Source: PMG-095 sp037200885
GTDB lineage: Bacteria; Myxococcota_A; Polyangia; Polyangiales; Polyangiaceae
Reading direction: 5' to 3'
Assembly (NCBI GenBank): GCA_037200885.1
Contig: JBBCIN010000003.1
Span: 868,001 to 932,000 of the forward strand
Length of the DNA: 64,000 nucleotides
This document shows positions 1 to 8,140 of the stretch, piece by piece. The translations under genes were made by a program, and so were the position numbers. How positions within the stretch are numbered: position 1 is the first letter of the stretch; each line of letters starts with the position of its first letter. The notes below the pieces were generated by a model, which searched no databases, was not told the origin of the DNA, and saw nothing but the letters and a program-made list of their open reading frames with translations.

Positions 1-660
1 GCAGCTGGAGAGCACGCGCCGCCGCCGATCGTGCTCGATGCGCCGTCGCCGCCCGAGCTGCCGCCGCCGGAATACGCGCGTCGGCCGTTCGAGCTGACGG
101 CAGAGCTGGTCATCGGGCTGCCGGACTGCACGCAGGGCAGCAGCGACAATCAGCGCAGCGACAGCATGGTGGCCGGGCCGGGTTTCGGAGCCACCGCGCT
201 CTGGCGCCCCACGCCTTATTTTGCGCTCGGTGGCACGGTCAGCGCGCTCAGCTTCGGCTTTCGGCCCGCGCAAGCCTCTGGGCTCGAAAGCGGCAGCGCC
301 AGTGGGCAATTTTGGGGGCTACTCGGGCGCGTGTACTTCTTCGACCACGGCCTGGTCGAACCGTACCTCCAGCTTGGTCTGGGCCGCGCCGGGGTCGCGA
401 CACGCGCCCGAGAAATCGAGGCGGAGTACCAGGAAAACAGCACTGGGCTCGCGTTCCGCGTGGGCGGCGCGATCGAATTTTACCTGGGCCGGCACGTGCG
501 CCTCGGTCCGGCTTTCGATTGGACGCGCTTCAACGTGCAGCAAATGCGTCGCTGCGGCCAAGGTCGCTGCATAGACCTCGATCAAGCGAGCTATGGCCAT
601 GGCATTGGTTTCAGCAGCGTGTCGCTGCGCTTGTCCGTGCTGCTCGGTCCGGGCTTGTAA
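1..660 (+). CDS. Outer-membrane beta-barrel protein, 5' end outside the window
   Basis: The frame is open back to base 1, so the true start, and probably a signal peptide, lies outside the window. A GTG at 31 is the first possible start inside but looks internal. A Pro-rich stretch is followed by alternating hydrophobic/polar strands with glycine turns (for example FGATALWRPTPYFALGG and VSLRLSVLLGPGL at the very C-terminus). This is the pattern of a small 8-10 strand outer-membrane barrel. One cysteine pair (positions about 171 and 176 counted from 31) flanks a short loop. The ligand or role cannot be read from the sequence. It could also be a TPR- or PEGA-linked barrel whose N-terminal domain is missing here. 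Confidence 0.6.
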   Translation, partial: AAGEHAPPPIVLDAPSPPELPPPEYARRPFELTAELVIGLPDCTQGSSDNQRSDSMVAGPGFGATALWRPTPYFALGGTVSALSFGFRPAQASGLESGSASGQFWGLLGRVYFFDHGLVEPYLQLGLGRAGVATRAREIEAEYQENSTGLAFRVGGAIEFYLGRHVRLGPAFDWTRFNVQQMRRCGQGRCIDLDQASYGHGIGFSSVSLRLSVLLGPGL

Positions 661-689
661 CGCGAGGCTCGTGTACACTCCGGCGCCCC

Positions 690-1988
690 ATGCGCGAACT
701 CGAGCCGCTTTCGTTTGACCGCGCCCTGCGCGACGCGGCGCGTGAGCTCGAGCGGCGCAAGAAAACGGGCGAATCGACCGAAGACGCCCTGCCCGATGTT
801 TTGCGGGACGAGGAGACGCTGCATTGGCTGCGCGAGTCGCGCAATAAAGATCCGCTGGCCGCGTCGCTCGAGCTCTGGCTTTTGCGCCTGCGCGAACAGG
901 CCGAGTTCGGCACTCGCCGCGCCGAGCTCGGGCGCACGCACCGCGATCAACCCCACCCTATCGTCGAGCCCGAGCAAGCGCGCCGCACGTTGAGTGAGCT
1001 CTTGCGGTTGAGTCTGGCACGCCCGCGCGAGCGCGCCGCTTACCTACGCGGCTACTTCGCATCTTCGGCTGCCGTAGCCGAAGGCGTGCTCAGGCTGTGG
1101 GAGGAGCGGCAGCTGTTCGCCGAGCGCCTGCGCGCGCCCCTCGCCTCGTTCGAGGTCGCGAGCGAGGCCATCGCGCCGGCAGCGCGGGCGTTCCTCGTCG
1201 GCACGCGCTCGGCTTTCGAAACGCTGCAAATTCGCGAACCGGCCCAGCTCGTGAGCACGCTGCTCGCAGAAGCGGCGGCCGATGGTTGGCCCGCTCGCTT
1301 GTCACAACGCACGACCCTCGATCTGCTGGGCGAGCAGGCCTGGTTTCACGGCTTGCGGCTGCGGCCTTTTGCCGTACCGGAGGCGCGCGGCGCGGGCAGC
1401 TTTTTGCTCGCGCTGCGCCAGGCGGGGCGCGCCTTGTCGGACGCCGCGAGTGCGCAACGCTCCCCGTTCGTGCTGGGCACCGACGTGTTCGACCTGAGAC
1501 GAGATACCGTGGGTGCATTACTGGCCACGCTGCCGCTGTCCCCCACGTTCGCCACGCGCCGCTTGGGGCTCGGTCCGAGCCGGGTGCGCGATCAACAGCG
1601 AACGCTGGCTCGGGCAGCGCTCGCCGATCTGCGCGTGGCCGCGTTTCGCGTACTGCTGCGTGAGCTGCTCTCGGGCGGCAAGAAGCTGCTCCACGGCGAG
1701 CTGCCGGAGTTGAGTGACACAGCGCTTGGTTTCGAGCTGCCGGAATCCGCGGCGGGCGTGTTCATCCGGGTGCGCCCGCGGGACACGCAGCGCTTCGCGG
1801 GCGCACTGCTGGCCGCGTCTCGTCATGAGACGCTTTTGCAGACGCACGACGAGGATTGGTTCCGCAACCCGCGCGCGATCGCCGAGTTGCGCGCCGAGCT
1901 GAGCGAGCCTTCAGTGACCTCACTCAACGCCGAAGCGCTGAAGGCCGGCGCCGAGTCGGCCGGGGCCCGCATCCAAGCCCTGCTCTGA
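690..1988 (+). CDS. Hypothetical protein, 432 aa, mostly helical
   Basis: I do not recognise this protein. The ATG at 690 (MRELEPLSF) follows the previous stop by 29 bp and is where the coding pattern begins; upstream codons in this frame are the shadow of the barrel gene. The product is rich in Arg, Leu, Ala and Glu, has no signal peptide or membrane segment, and reads as a cytoplasmic helical protein. A stretch near residues 260-300 (GTDVFDLRRDTVGALLATLP) is the most distinctive part. Same strand and short spacing suggest possible co-transcription with the barrel gene upstream. No catalytic motif was found. Confidence 0.6.
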   Translation: MRELEPLSFDRALRDAARELERRKKTGESTEDALPDVLRDEETLHWLRESRNKDPLAASLELWLLRLREQAEFGTRRAELGRTHRDQPHPIVEPEQARRTLSELLRLSLARPRERAAYLRGYFASSAAVAEGVLRLWEERQLFAERLRAPLASFEVASEAIAPAARAFLVGTRSAFETLQIREPAQLVSTLLAEAAADGWPARLSQRTTLDLLGEQAWFHGLRLRPFAVPEARGAGSFLLALRQAGRALSDAASAQRSPFVLGTDVFDLRRDTVGALLATLPLSPTFATRRLGLGPSRVRDQQRTLARAALADLRVAAFRVLLRELLSGGKKLLHGELPELSDTALGFELPESAAGVFIRVRPRDTQRFAGALLAASRHETLLQTHDEDWFRNPRAIAELRAELSEPSVTSLNAEALKAGAESAGARIQALL

Positions 1989-2013
1989 TTCGGCAAACTA
2001 GCCTGATTTAGGC

Positions 2014-3012
2014 TCAAAAAGAGTCGCCCTCGCCCCCGGTCAAGCTACCCGAATCGAGGTGGTAGCTGAAGCCGAAGACGAGCGTGGTCGCTTGCTCTCC
2101 ACTCACGGTGCGCCGCGCGGCGATCTCCACGCCGAACGCGGTGTCGACGTAGCCGACACCTGCGCTCAGCGATTGACTCTTCGCGCCCTCGTCGTAGCGG
2201 TAGCCGGCGCGCAGTGGGAAGTGATCGCCCGCCAGAAATTCACCGCCGCCCATGGCTCTCACCTTGGTGCTGTCCCAAGTCGTGAAATCGGCAACGACGT
2301 CACCCTCGAGACTGAACGTTTCCTTGCCGAAACCGATGCCGCCGCCGAGCGAGGTCGGCTGAAAGGTGTTGCCCGGGTTGTTCAAGTTCACGCCCACGAT
2401 GGATATCGCCAAGGCCTCCGTGGGCTTGAAGGTCGCGGCGGCGTCGAACGAGAAGCCGCTGACGATGAACTCACCCGAAAGCCCGCTCGAGGCAACGCTC
2501 GCCCCAAGCGGCCCTTCTCCGTTCTGCCTGAGCCTCAGGTAGCGAACGCCGACGCCCAGGTAGAACTGGTCGGAGAGCGGGTAAGAGACAGCGCCGCGAA
2601 TGTCCGTCCAGTTGCGGTTGATGCCGTCCGTGTCTTGCGTGTTGTAAGTCGCGCCAATGCCGCCGCCCACGCGCGCGCTGGAACCGACCGAGTCGACCGC
2701 AGCCACGCCGTAGCTCTGACGCCCCGGTTCAGGCCAAATTTGAGCCAAAGCCGTCAAGTGGTACACGCGTGACGAAGACATGTTCGCGGGGTTGTTGAAC
2801 AGCGCTTCGGTCGAGTTGCTGAGCGCGCGCACGGCGCCATTGGTGGCCGTGATGCGCGGCGTCTCGATCTCGTTGTAGTTGTAACCAACTTCGGGAGGAG
2901 GCTTCTCCGCGCGAGCGCGCAGCGTCACCAACGATGCGCACACGCACGCGAGCGCGGCGAGGGCGAATCGCGCGCTGCCTTTCGGCTCGGATCGGGGACG
3001 ATGATTTCGCAC
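2014..3012 (-). CDS. PorV/UPF0164-like outer-membrane protein
   Basis: The mature part contains the LFNNPANM segment, which matches the conserved NPAG-like turn of PorV/PorQ/UPF0164 outer-membrane proteins, followed by repeated amphipathic strands up to the C-terminus. I placed the start at a GTG (3012) because it gives a compact signal peptide: a basic n-region, a hydrophobic core FALAALACVCASLVTL, and an ARA cleavage site before EKPPPEV. An open frame continues upstream to 3294, but its codon use is poor. Gene and dnaA are divergent, with the putative origin region between them. The cargo or partner is unknown; in the named family some members act with type IX secretion, which I cannot infer here. 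Confidence 0.6.
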   Translation of the reverse strand: MRNHRPRSEPKGSARFALAALACVCASLVTLRARAEKPPPEVGYNYNEIETPRITATNGAVRALSNSTEALFNNPANMSSSRVYHLTALAQIWPEPGRQSYGVAAVDSVGSSARVGGGIGATYNTQDTDGINRNWTDIRGAVSYPLSDQFYLGVGVRYLRLRQNGEGPLGASVASSGLSGEFIVSGFSFDAAATFKPTEALAISIVGVNLNNPGNTFQPTSLGGGIGFGKETFSLEGDVVADFTTWDSTKVRAMGGGEFLAGDHFPLRAGYRYDEGAKSQSLSAGVGYVDTAFGVEIAARRTVSGEQATTLVFGFSYHLDSGSLTGGEGDSF

Positions 3013-3580
3013 GTGCTCCAGGGAAACGCTCTGCGTCTCGTTCGTATTCGAGTCGGGCTTACCCTCGTGTGCGAGGCGCGGCCAACTTCTCGGTGGCGCG
3101 ATCTTTTCACGAAGCAAATGAAAAGCGGAAGCGGCCGTTCGGCCAGCGTGCGCGCTGCGCATCAAAGGTGTCGCTCGGACAAGTTTTGTGGCGTTGCCTC
3201 TTGACGCCTCAAACACCGAAAGTTTGCCCTCGTGAGAGCGCGCACGTGCGCGCGATGAAAGATTCTCTTCTCTGTCTGCGAGGTTACTGATCACGCTCAG
3301 ATGATCGCAGCCGCAAATGCCGCATCACGGATCAGAGCCGTGTTACGATTGGGCGTCTATTTGGCGGCCTTTCACGTTTTGAAAATCTTGGGATTGAACT
3401 TTCAATGAGGTCGGTGCTAGCTGCCTCCCCGTTGTCGTTCGGCGCTGTCGTTGCACCGATTCGAGAGCGGTTCGTCGTGCGATGGAGAACCCGAACAGCG
3501 CCCTCTCGAACGCTTTAGATTGATTGGGGCCTCCGGTGAATGCCGGAGTATTCAGGCGTGAACGTGCTTCAAGGCTCTCC
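3013..3580. other. Divergent intergenic region upstream of dnaA, candidate oriC flank
   Basis: No convincing gene. It separates the leftward outer-membrane gene from dnaA. Bases 3371-3407 are much richer in A/T than the surroundings and include a TTGAAA...TTTCAA inverted repeat (3379-3384 and 3400-3405). The patch could be a DNA-unwinding element or the dnaA promoter. No cluster of DnaA boxes lies here; the only good pair is just downstream at 3581-3601. Confidence 0.4.
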
Positions 3581-3601
3581 CTATCCACAGCTTGTGGATA
3601 A
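3581..3601. promoter_or_regulatory. Inverted pair of DnaA boxes
   Basis: CTATCCACA (3581-3589) and, on the other strand, TTATCCACA (3593-3601) face each other across a 3-base spacer. The second is a perfect consensus DnaA box and the first has one mismatch. They sit just before the preferred dnaA start, so they could serve autoregulation, origin function or both. A weaker TGTGGACAG lies at 3689-3697. Confidence 0.7.
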
Positions 3602-3620
3602 GTTGGGGAATTTTAATCTA

Positions 3621-5090
3621 GTGACGATCGAAACCCCTCAAATTTACTCCTTGAACGCCAACCTACCCACACCCCCTGGGGAACGCCTGTGGACAGCTGC
3701 CCTGGAGCAGACCCGCAGTCGCTCACCCGCGTCGTTCGAGCAGTGGTTTTCGAGCGTCCAATATGACGGCTTCGAGACCGGCGTGCTCTCCCTCACCGCC
3801 CGCGACGAGTTCGTGCGCGATTGGGTGAAGGCGCACTTCCTGCCCGACTTGCTGAGCCATTTGGCGCGCTTGGCGGGTGAAGCCAACCCGGCCAGTTTGC
3901 GGGTGAAGTGGAACATTTCCAACGGGCTCGATCGCCCGGTTTGCCAACCTCGGCGGCGCAACTCGGAGCCGCCGCCCTCGATCGCGCCCAGTTCGGGTCT
4001 GACCAGCGGCCGGCGCTCCGGCTCCGAGCGACCCTCGCGCTACTCACGTGCGCAGCTGACCGCGGCGCTCAACCCGAAGCACACCTTCCCCAACTTCGTG
4101 GTCGGCCCGTCGAACGAGCTCGCGCACGCCGCGGCCTTCGCGTCTGCGGGCGGCGGTGGGCCTCGCTACAACCCGCTGTTCATCGCGGGCGGCACGGGCC
4201 TCGGTAAGACGCACTTGATGCACGCCATCGCGCACAAGGTGCTGGATGAGCGCCCAGACTCGCGCATCGTGTACGTCGCGGCCGAGCAATTCACGAACGA
4301 GTTCATCGAGGCGCTCCAGCACCACAAGATGGACGAGTTCCGCGCGCGCTACCGCACGGACTGCGACTTACTCTTGGTCGACGACATTCAGTTCCTGGCC
4401 GGTCGCGAGCAAACGCAGGAAGAATTCTTCCACACCTTCAACGCGCTGCACGACGCGGATCGTCCGATCATCGTCACCAGTGACAAATATCCCCAGCAGC
4501 TGCAGCGCATGCCCGAGCGCCTGGTGTCCCGCTTCACCTCGGGCCTCGTGGCTGACATCCAAACGCCGCAGCTCGAGACCCGCGTGGCGATCGTGCGCAA
4601 GAAGGCGGAGCTCGAGGGCATCGAGCTCTCGGACGAAGTAGCCGTGATGCTGGCTCAAAGCGTGCAAAGCAACGTGCGTGAGCTGGAAGGCGCGCTGATC
4701 CGCCTGGCCGCCAAATCCTCGCTCACCGGTCGCCTGATCGACGAAGAGTTCACGCTCGGTGAGCTCGCGATGGTGTCACCGCGCCGTCCCGAGTTGATGA
4801 GCGTCGAGGACATCCAGCGCGCGGTGTGCGGACACTTCCGCCTCTCGAACTCCGACCTGCTCAGCAAGGATCGCCACAAGAGCGTCGCCTTCGCGCGCCA
4901 GGTGGCGATGTACCTGTGCCGTCAGCGGCTCAAGTGCAGCTTCCCCGAGCTCGGCCGCGCCTTCGGCAATCGCGATCACACCACGGTGATGAGCGCGGTC
5001 CGGCGCGTCGAGGCGCTCCGCCAACGCGACCCCCAAGTGAACGCGCACCTCGAAGCCATCGAGCAGCGCCTCGCGTCGTCCGAAGGCTGA
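3621..5090 (+). CDS. dnaA: Chromosomal replication initiator DnaA
   Basis: DnaA binds DnaA boxes at oriC, oligomerises with ATP and melts the origin. Domain I (ERLWTAAL...EFVRDWVKAHF) is followed by a Ser/Pro/Arg-rich linker. The AAA+ core has Walker A GGTGLGKTHL at about residue 190 and Walker B LLLVDDIQF at about 250. The C-terminal helix-turn-helix carries the DnaA signature GNRDHTTVMSAVRRVE at about 450-465. With GTG 3621 the product is 489 aa. An in-frame ATG at 3540 would add 27 residues, but that stretch holds the DnaA boxes and does not look like DnaA, so I prefer 3621. dnaN and recF are not adjacent; a detached dnaA is known in myxobacteria. Confidence 0.97.
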   Translation: MTIETPQIYSLNANLPTPPGERLWTAALEQTRSRSPASFEQWFSSVQYDGFETGVLSLTARDEFVRDWVKAHFLPDLLSHLARLAGEANPASLRVKWNISNGLDRPVCQPRRRNSEPPPSIAPSSGLTSGRRSGSERPSRYSRAQLTAALNPKHTFPNFVVGPSNELAHAAAFASAGGGGPRYNPLFIAGGTGLGKTHLMHAIAHKVLDERPDSRIVYVAAEQFTNEFIEALQHHKMDEFRARYRTDCDLLLVDDIQFLAGREQTQEEFFHTFNALHDADRPIIVTSDKYPQQLQRMPERLVSRFTSGLVADIQTPQLETRVAIVRKKAELEGIELSDEVAVMLAQSVQSNVRELEGALIRLAAKSSLTGRLIDEEFTLGELAMVSPRRPELMSVEDIQRAVCGHFRLSNSDLLSKDRHKSVAFARQVAMYLCRQRLKCSFPELGRAFGNRDHTTVMSAVRRVEALRQRDPQVNAHLEAIEQRLASSEG

Positions 5091-5123
5091 GCGTCCGCTT
5101 CGCGAAAAAAATCAGGCAAAGAT

Positions 5124-5172
5124 GGGGGCGATCTCAGGTGCCCCAACGCACCTCGCAGCCCACCGACTGCCC
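5124..5172 (-). repeat. Dispersed intergenic repeat, copy R1
   Basis: These 49 bases match 6436-6484 with a single mismatch. On the minus strand the element reads GCTGCGAGGTGCGTTG, then GGCACCTGAGATCGCC. Three close copies lie between 5.1 and 6.5 kb, and shorter relatives recur at about 14.4, 25.4, 35.8 and 46.5 kb. All are intergenic. Confidence 0.8.
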
Positions 5173-5186
5173 CAGGATGTCCTGTC

Positions 5187-5279
5187 TTGCTCGTGGCGCA
5201 GGCATTGGAGGAGGGCTACACGCTCGTCACGCGCGAAGAGGTACTTGGCAGCTACGGCGTGCCAATCCTCAGAGCGTGA
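5187..5279 (+). pseudogene. Truncated 3' remnant of a PIN-domain (VapC-like) gene
   Basis: Reading from TTG 5187 gives 30 residues ending in a stop: LLVAQALEEGYTLVTREE, then VLGSYGVPILRA. This closely follows the C-terminal end of PIN-domain ribonuclease toxins, where D-R-L-L-V-A-Q-A-L, L-V-T-x-D and YGV-x-V-L-R-A are typical. The conserved Asp before LLVAQA is absent (a Val is there). Everything N-terminal is missing; the frame runs directly into repeat R1. I infer a decayed toxin gene whose 5' part was lost at the repeat boundary. The alternative is chance similarity in a short stretch. Confidence 0.5.
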
Positions 5280-5407
5280 AGCTGAGGGCTCACGAAAGCG
5301 AACCGGGTGGGTCCCGAATGACCTCACCCGGGGACGGGTCCTCGATCGCGCGCGACATGGCGATCAGGTCCAAGTCGGAATTGGCGCAGTTTGGCGCGCT
5401 GCAGATT

Positions 5408-5545
5408 GGGCGATCTCAGGTTCCCCAACGCACGTCGCAGCCCACCGACTATCCCACTACCCGCGCGGCGCGGGGCCGAGCTGCGACGCCGAAGGCTGAG
5501 ACGCCCGCGACTTGGCGCGTGACCATCACCCTCAAGAAAACGAGT
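5408..5545 (-). repeat. Dispersed intergenic repeat, extended copy R2
   Basis: The first 43 bases match R1 and R3 with a few mismatches. The similarity to the 6437-6560 copy then continues through GGGGCCGAGCTGCGACGCCG and GGCGCGTGACCATCA, with a small length change between. It precedes the first of two paralogous lipoprotein genes exactly as R3 precedes the second. Confidence 0.75.
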
Positions 5546-5610
5546 CCAGAACTTGCAGGGTCGTTACCGTGATCGTCGAATGGGACTCACGCTTCGACAT
5601 GGGGACAAGC

Positions 5611-6381
5611 ATGGCTGCAAATCGCGGGAACGGTCGAAACGAGTGGATCATGGCTGGGTGGGCCGTCACCTTGTGCTGCACGGGCGCGGTTGCATGTGGT
5701 GGTGAATCGGAAGGCGTCGACCTTCCGCCAGGTGGCGATGGCGGGCGCGCCGGCGCGAGCACCTCGGTTGCGGGGAGCAGTCCCGTGACGGTGATCGCGG
5801 GCACGGGTCCAAGCAGCGCGGGAGTAGGAGCCGGCGCTTCGCCGTCGAGCGGAGGTTCGGCCGGAAGTGCCGGGTCGAGTAACGCGAGCGGCGCGAGTGG
5901 CGAACCTGACGCGGCCGCCGGCGCGAGTGGCGAACCTGACGCAGCCGGCGGCGCGAGCGCGATCGGTCTGCCTGTCGATCAGGTTCAGAACTACGAGCAG
6001 TTCTTGCTCGAGATCACGGGTTGGCCCGAGCTTTGCGCTAACGGGGCGGATCGCTATGAGGTGACGCGCGTCCCCGCTCACCTCACGTGGTCGGGCTGTG
6101 ACTATCCCGCTGAGTCGGTGATGGGCGACCGCGCGTTGAGCGACGCCGAAATCGAGTCGGTGAGCCAAGCACTCAGGAAAGTCAGCATCGACTCGGCGAA
6201 GAGCTGCTCCACGATCTCGGACGCTTCGCTCGTGACGCTCGATGTGACGATCAATTCGAGCGTCTCGCGCTACGCCGACGATGTCTATCCGGGCTGCCCA
6301 TTGGAGCCCCCTGCCGACCGCACTTTGGTGACCGGATTGAACGACCTCCGCAACGTACTCTTCCAGCTCCGCAAGCAATAG
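5611..6381 (+). CDS. Lipoprotein, paralogue 1 of a tandem pair
   Basis: A signal peptide ends in the lipobox GAVAC, with Cys29 as the predicted lipidation site, followed by about 95 residues rich in Gly, Ala and Ser. The C-terminal domain (about 125-256) is shared with the next gene: YEQ..LEI, TRVP.HL.W.GCDY, VMGDR.LS, SLVTLDV, RYADD.Y.GCP and ADRT.VTGL align. Four conserved cysteines may form two disulfides. I chose ATG 5611 (MAANRG) because it aligns with MTANRA at the start of the paralogue; the open frame extends back to 5512 without a signal sequence. Function is unknown. It is probably an outer-membrane-anchored periplasmic or surface protein. Confidence 0.75.
   Translation: MAANRGNGRNEWIMAGWAVTLCCTGAVACGGESEGVDLPPGGDGGRAGASTSVAGSSPVTVIAGTGPSSAGVGAGASPSSGGSAGSAGSSNASGASGEPDAAAGASGEPDAAGGASAIGLPVDQVQNYEQFLLEITGWPELCANGADRYEVTRVPAHLTWSGCDYPAESVMGDRALSDAEIESVSQALRKVSIDSAKSCSTISDASLVTLDVTINSSVSRYADDVYPGCPLEPPADRTLVTGLNDLRNVLFQLRKQ
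5891..5942 (+). repeat. 30-bp tandem repeat in lipoprotein spacer
   Basis: GCGCGAGTGGCGAACCTGAC occurs at 5891 and again at 5921. It encodes two copies of a GASGEPDAA unit in the flexible spacer after the lipobox. This is a length-variable linker, not a separate element. Confidence 0.8.
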
Positions 6382-6435
6382 CGGGCCGCTGATCTGCGAT
6401 CAGCGCACCCCGGGACGGGTGGCGACGCTGAGGGT

Positions 6436-6560
6436 GGGGGCGATCTCAGGTGCCCCAACGCACCTCGCAGCCCACTGACTGCCCGCGGGCCGCGCGTTGG
6501 GGCCGAGCTGCGACGCCGGAGGCTGAGTCTGACGCGACGTGGCGCGTGACCATCAACCCA
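6436..6560 (-). repeat. Dispersed intergenic repeat, extended copy R3
   Basis: Bases 6436-6484 are a near-identical copy of R1. Bases 6499-6560 continue the longer similarity to R2. It lies between the two paralogous lipoprotein genes and marks the junction of the inferred tandem duplication. Confidence 0.8.
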
Positions 6561-6633
6561 AGAACGAGCCGAGAGCCCATGTCATGGTTGCGCGAGCGCC
6601 CAGGAACACGCACGCTCTGAGCGGGGACCGAGC

Positions 6634-7272
6634 ATGACTGCAAATCGAGCGGAGCGAGTGGTTGCGGTGTTGGCGGTGGCCTTGGGCTGCGCGCTCACGC
6701 TTGCGTGTGGTGGCAAGTCGGAAGTCGACAGCAGTCCGCCGCAAGCAACCGCGGGCGATGGATCAGGTCTCGCTGGAGCAGGTCCTGCAACGTCGAGCGG
6801 AGGTCCGGGCGGAAGCGGCGCAACGAGCGCAGCTGGGAGCGCGGGGTCAACGCTCAACAGAGAGCTCGCGCAGAGCTACGAACAGCTCGAGCTCGAGATC
6901 TCGGGCGGCTATGGGCCGGCGCCCTGCAGCAACGAAAAAAATATCTATCAGATGACGCGCGTCCCCGGTCACCTCAGCTGGGCGGGCTGTGACTACAGCA
7001 AGGATCCGGCGGAGGCAGTGATGGGCGACCGCCCGCTGAGCGAGACCGAAGTCGAGTCAGTGACGCAAGCCCTCGGGAAACTCAGAGTCAGCTCGGCCCA
7101 GAGCTGCGGCGCAGACGCTGCGCTCGTGACTCTGGACGTGACGACCCATTCGGGCGTCGAGCGCTACGCGGACGATTTTTATTCGGGTTGCCCAGCAGAC
7201 GGCACGGCCGACCGCACTTTCGTGACCGGCCTGGGCGAGCTCGACAGCGTGCTGTCGCAGCTTGCCCAATAA
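6634..7272 (+). CDS. Lipoprotein, paralogue 2 of a tandem pair
   Basis: The ATG at 6634 begins MTANRAERV, then a hydrophobic core and the lipobox LTLAC. The Gly/Ser/Ala spacer is shorter than in paralogue 1. The C-terminal domain keeps the same landmarks: YEQLELEI, TRVPGHLSWAGCDY, VMGDRPLS, ALVTLDV, RYADDFYSGCP and ADRTFVTGL. It is 212 aa against 256 for the first copy; most of the difference is spacer. The two genes with their upstream repeats look like a segmental duplication that has since diverged. The conserved core is probably one folded domain with paired cysteines. No function is assigned. Confidence 0.78.
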   Translation: MTANRAERVVAVLAVALGCALTLACGGKSEVDSSPPQATAGDGSGLAGAGPATSSGGPGGSGATSAAGSAGSTLNRELAQSYEQLELEISGGYGPAPCSNEKNIYQMTRVPGHLSWAGCDYSKDPAEAVMGDRPLSETEVESVTQALGKLRVSSAQSCGADAALVTLDVTTHSGVERYADDFYSGCPADGTADRTFVTGLGELDSVLSQLAQ

Positions 7273-7286
7273 CCGCGCGCGGCAAG

Positions 7287-7316
7287 CGAGTCTGGCGCGA
7301 CGTGGCGCGCGACCAT
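7287..7316 (+). repeat. Partial repeat copy downstream of lipoprotein 2
   Basis: GAGTCTGGCGCGACGTGGCG followed by CGCGACCATC matches 6525-6553 closely. This is a third, end-only copy of the repeat that precedes each lipoprotein gene, and would mark the far boundary of the duplicated block. Confidence 0.6.
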
Positions 7317-7322
7317 CGACAA

Positions 7323-7991
7323 TCAGAAAGATTTGGTCTTGGCCTCCGCGCCAGCGGCGGGTACGACCGAGGGACTCGCGAGGGGCGCGCTAGCCACTTC
7401 CGGCAAGGGCACGGGCAGCACGACGCGTGACTCGGGCACGCCGCCCAGGGTCATCCCAATGCGGACGGCGATTGCGTCGATCACTTCGCTGGCGCCAGCG
7501 CCGAGCGGGGCGCCGTAGGCGAAGTCTGCGCGCGAACGGGACGCCACTTGGGCGCCGGCCAGCGTTTTTCCGTCGCGTTCCAAGCGCCACTTGCCGTGCG
7601 CGCCGGCAGACCATCCGGGGCTCTGCGCGTCGGGGGGCAGCGCTTCGAGATCGAGGTCGATGTGCAGCACGTAGTCGCCCGGGGGGACCTGGTGCGCGCC
7701 CACTTCTACGCCCGGGAAGCTGGGCCAGAGCGAACGGGTGAGTGCGCCGCCGAGGGTGCTGCGCAGCCGCTCGAAGCACAATAAGCGCGAGTTTCCCGGG
7801 GCCACGCAGTCGTTTTCGGGCATGCCCTCGGCCACGTCGATCCACAGCCGGTTGGCGTGCAGGACCGTAGGCGCCAGCGGCGGAAGGTCGGCCGAGCGAA
7901 GCAGGGCGCGGTGTTCGAGGTTACACGCGCCGCTCGCCACCAGGAGGCCCAGTCCCAAACCGAAATAGACCCCGGAAAACTTGGAAATCAT
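7323..7991 (-). CDS. Hypothetical lipoprotein, 222 aa
   Basis: The N-terminus MISKFSGVYFGLGLGLLVASGACN is a clear type II signal peptide, with the lipobox ASGAC. The mature protein has a CVAPGNSRLLCFERLRSTL segment with a cysteine pair, several predicted beta strands around GDYVLHIDLDLEALP, and a Pro/Ala-rich end. It faces the preceding lipoprotein gene (convergent, 50 bp apart). I do not recognise the family. The fold reads as a small periplasmic alpha/beta domain, perhaps related to envelope-assembly lipoproteins, but that is only an impression. Confidence 0.72.
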   Translation of the reverse strand: MISKFSGVYFGLGLGLLVASGACNLEHRALLRSADLPPLAPTVLHANRLWIDVAEGMPENDCVAPGNSRLLCFERLRSTLGGALTRSLWPSFPGVEVGAHQVPPGDYVLHIDLDLEALPPDAQSPGWSAGAHGKWRLERDGKTLAGAQVASRSRADFAYGAPLGAGASEVIDAIAVRIGMTLGGVPESRVVLPVPLPEVASAPLASPSVVPAAGAEAKTKSF

Positions 7992-8081
7992 GGTTTTGGA
8001 ACGATATCGGAAGGGTGTGGGCGACCGGCAAGTTTCGGGTGATTTTGCCGAGCTGGCACCTCGCCGCCAACTGCACGAAAC

Positions 8082-8110
8082 CTGACAAGCGGAAGATCGA
8101 GTCCTATGCT
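8082..8110 (+). promoter_or_regulatory. Putative sigma-70-type promoter
   Basis: CTGACA (8082-8087), a 17-base spacer, then TATGCT (8105-8110). This is five of six and four of six matches to the vegetative consensus. It would start transcription near 8117, ahead of the small gene at 8141. Confidence 0.5.
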
Positions 8111-8140
8111 GGAGCAGACACCGAGAGAGGAGGCCAGCGG

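Noticed and set aside
3540..3620. Longer dnaA start at ATG 3540
   Set aside because: The added residues do not resemble DnaA and cover the DnaA-box pair; kept as an alternative only.
5300..5420. Minus-strand open stretch encoding an acidic/proline peptide near R2
   Set aside because: Short, no ribosome-binding site, and bordered by repeats; chance frame is the simplest reading.
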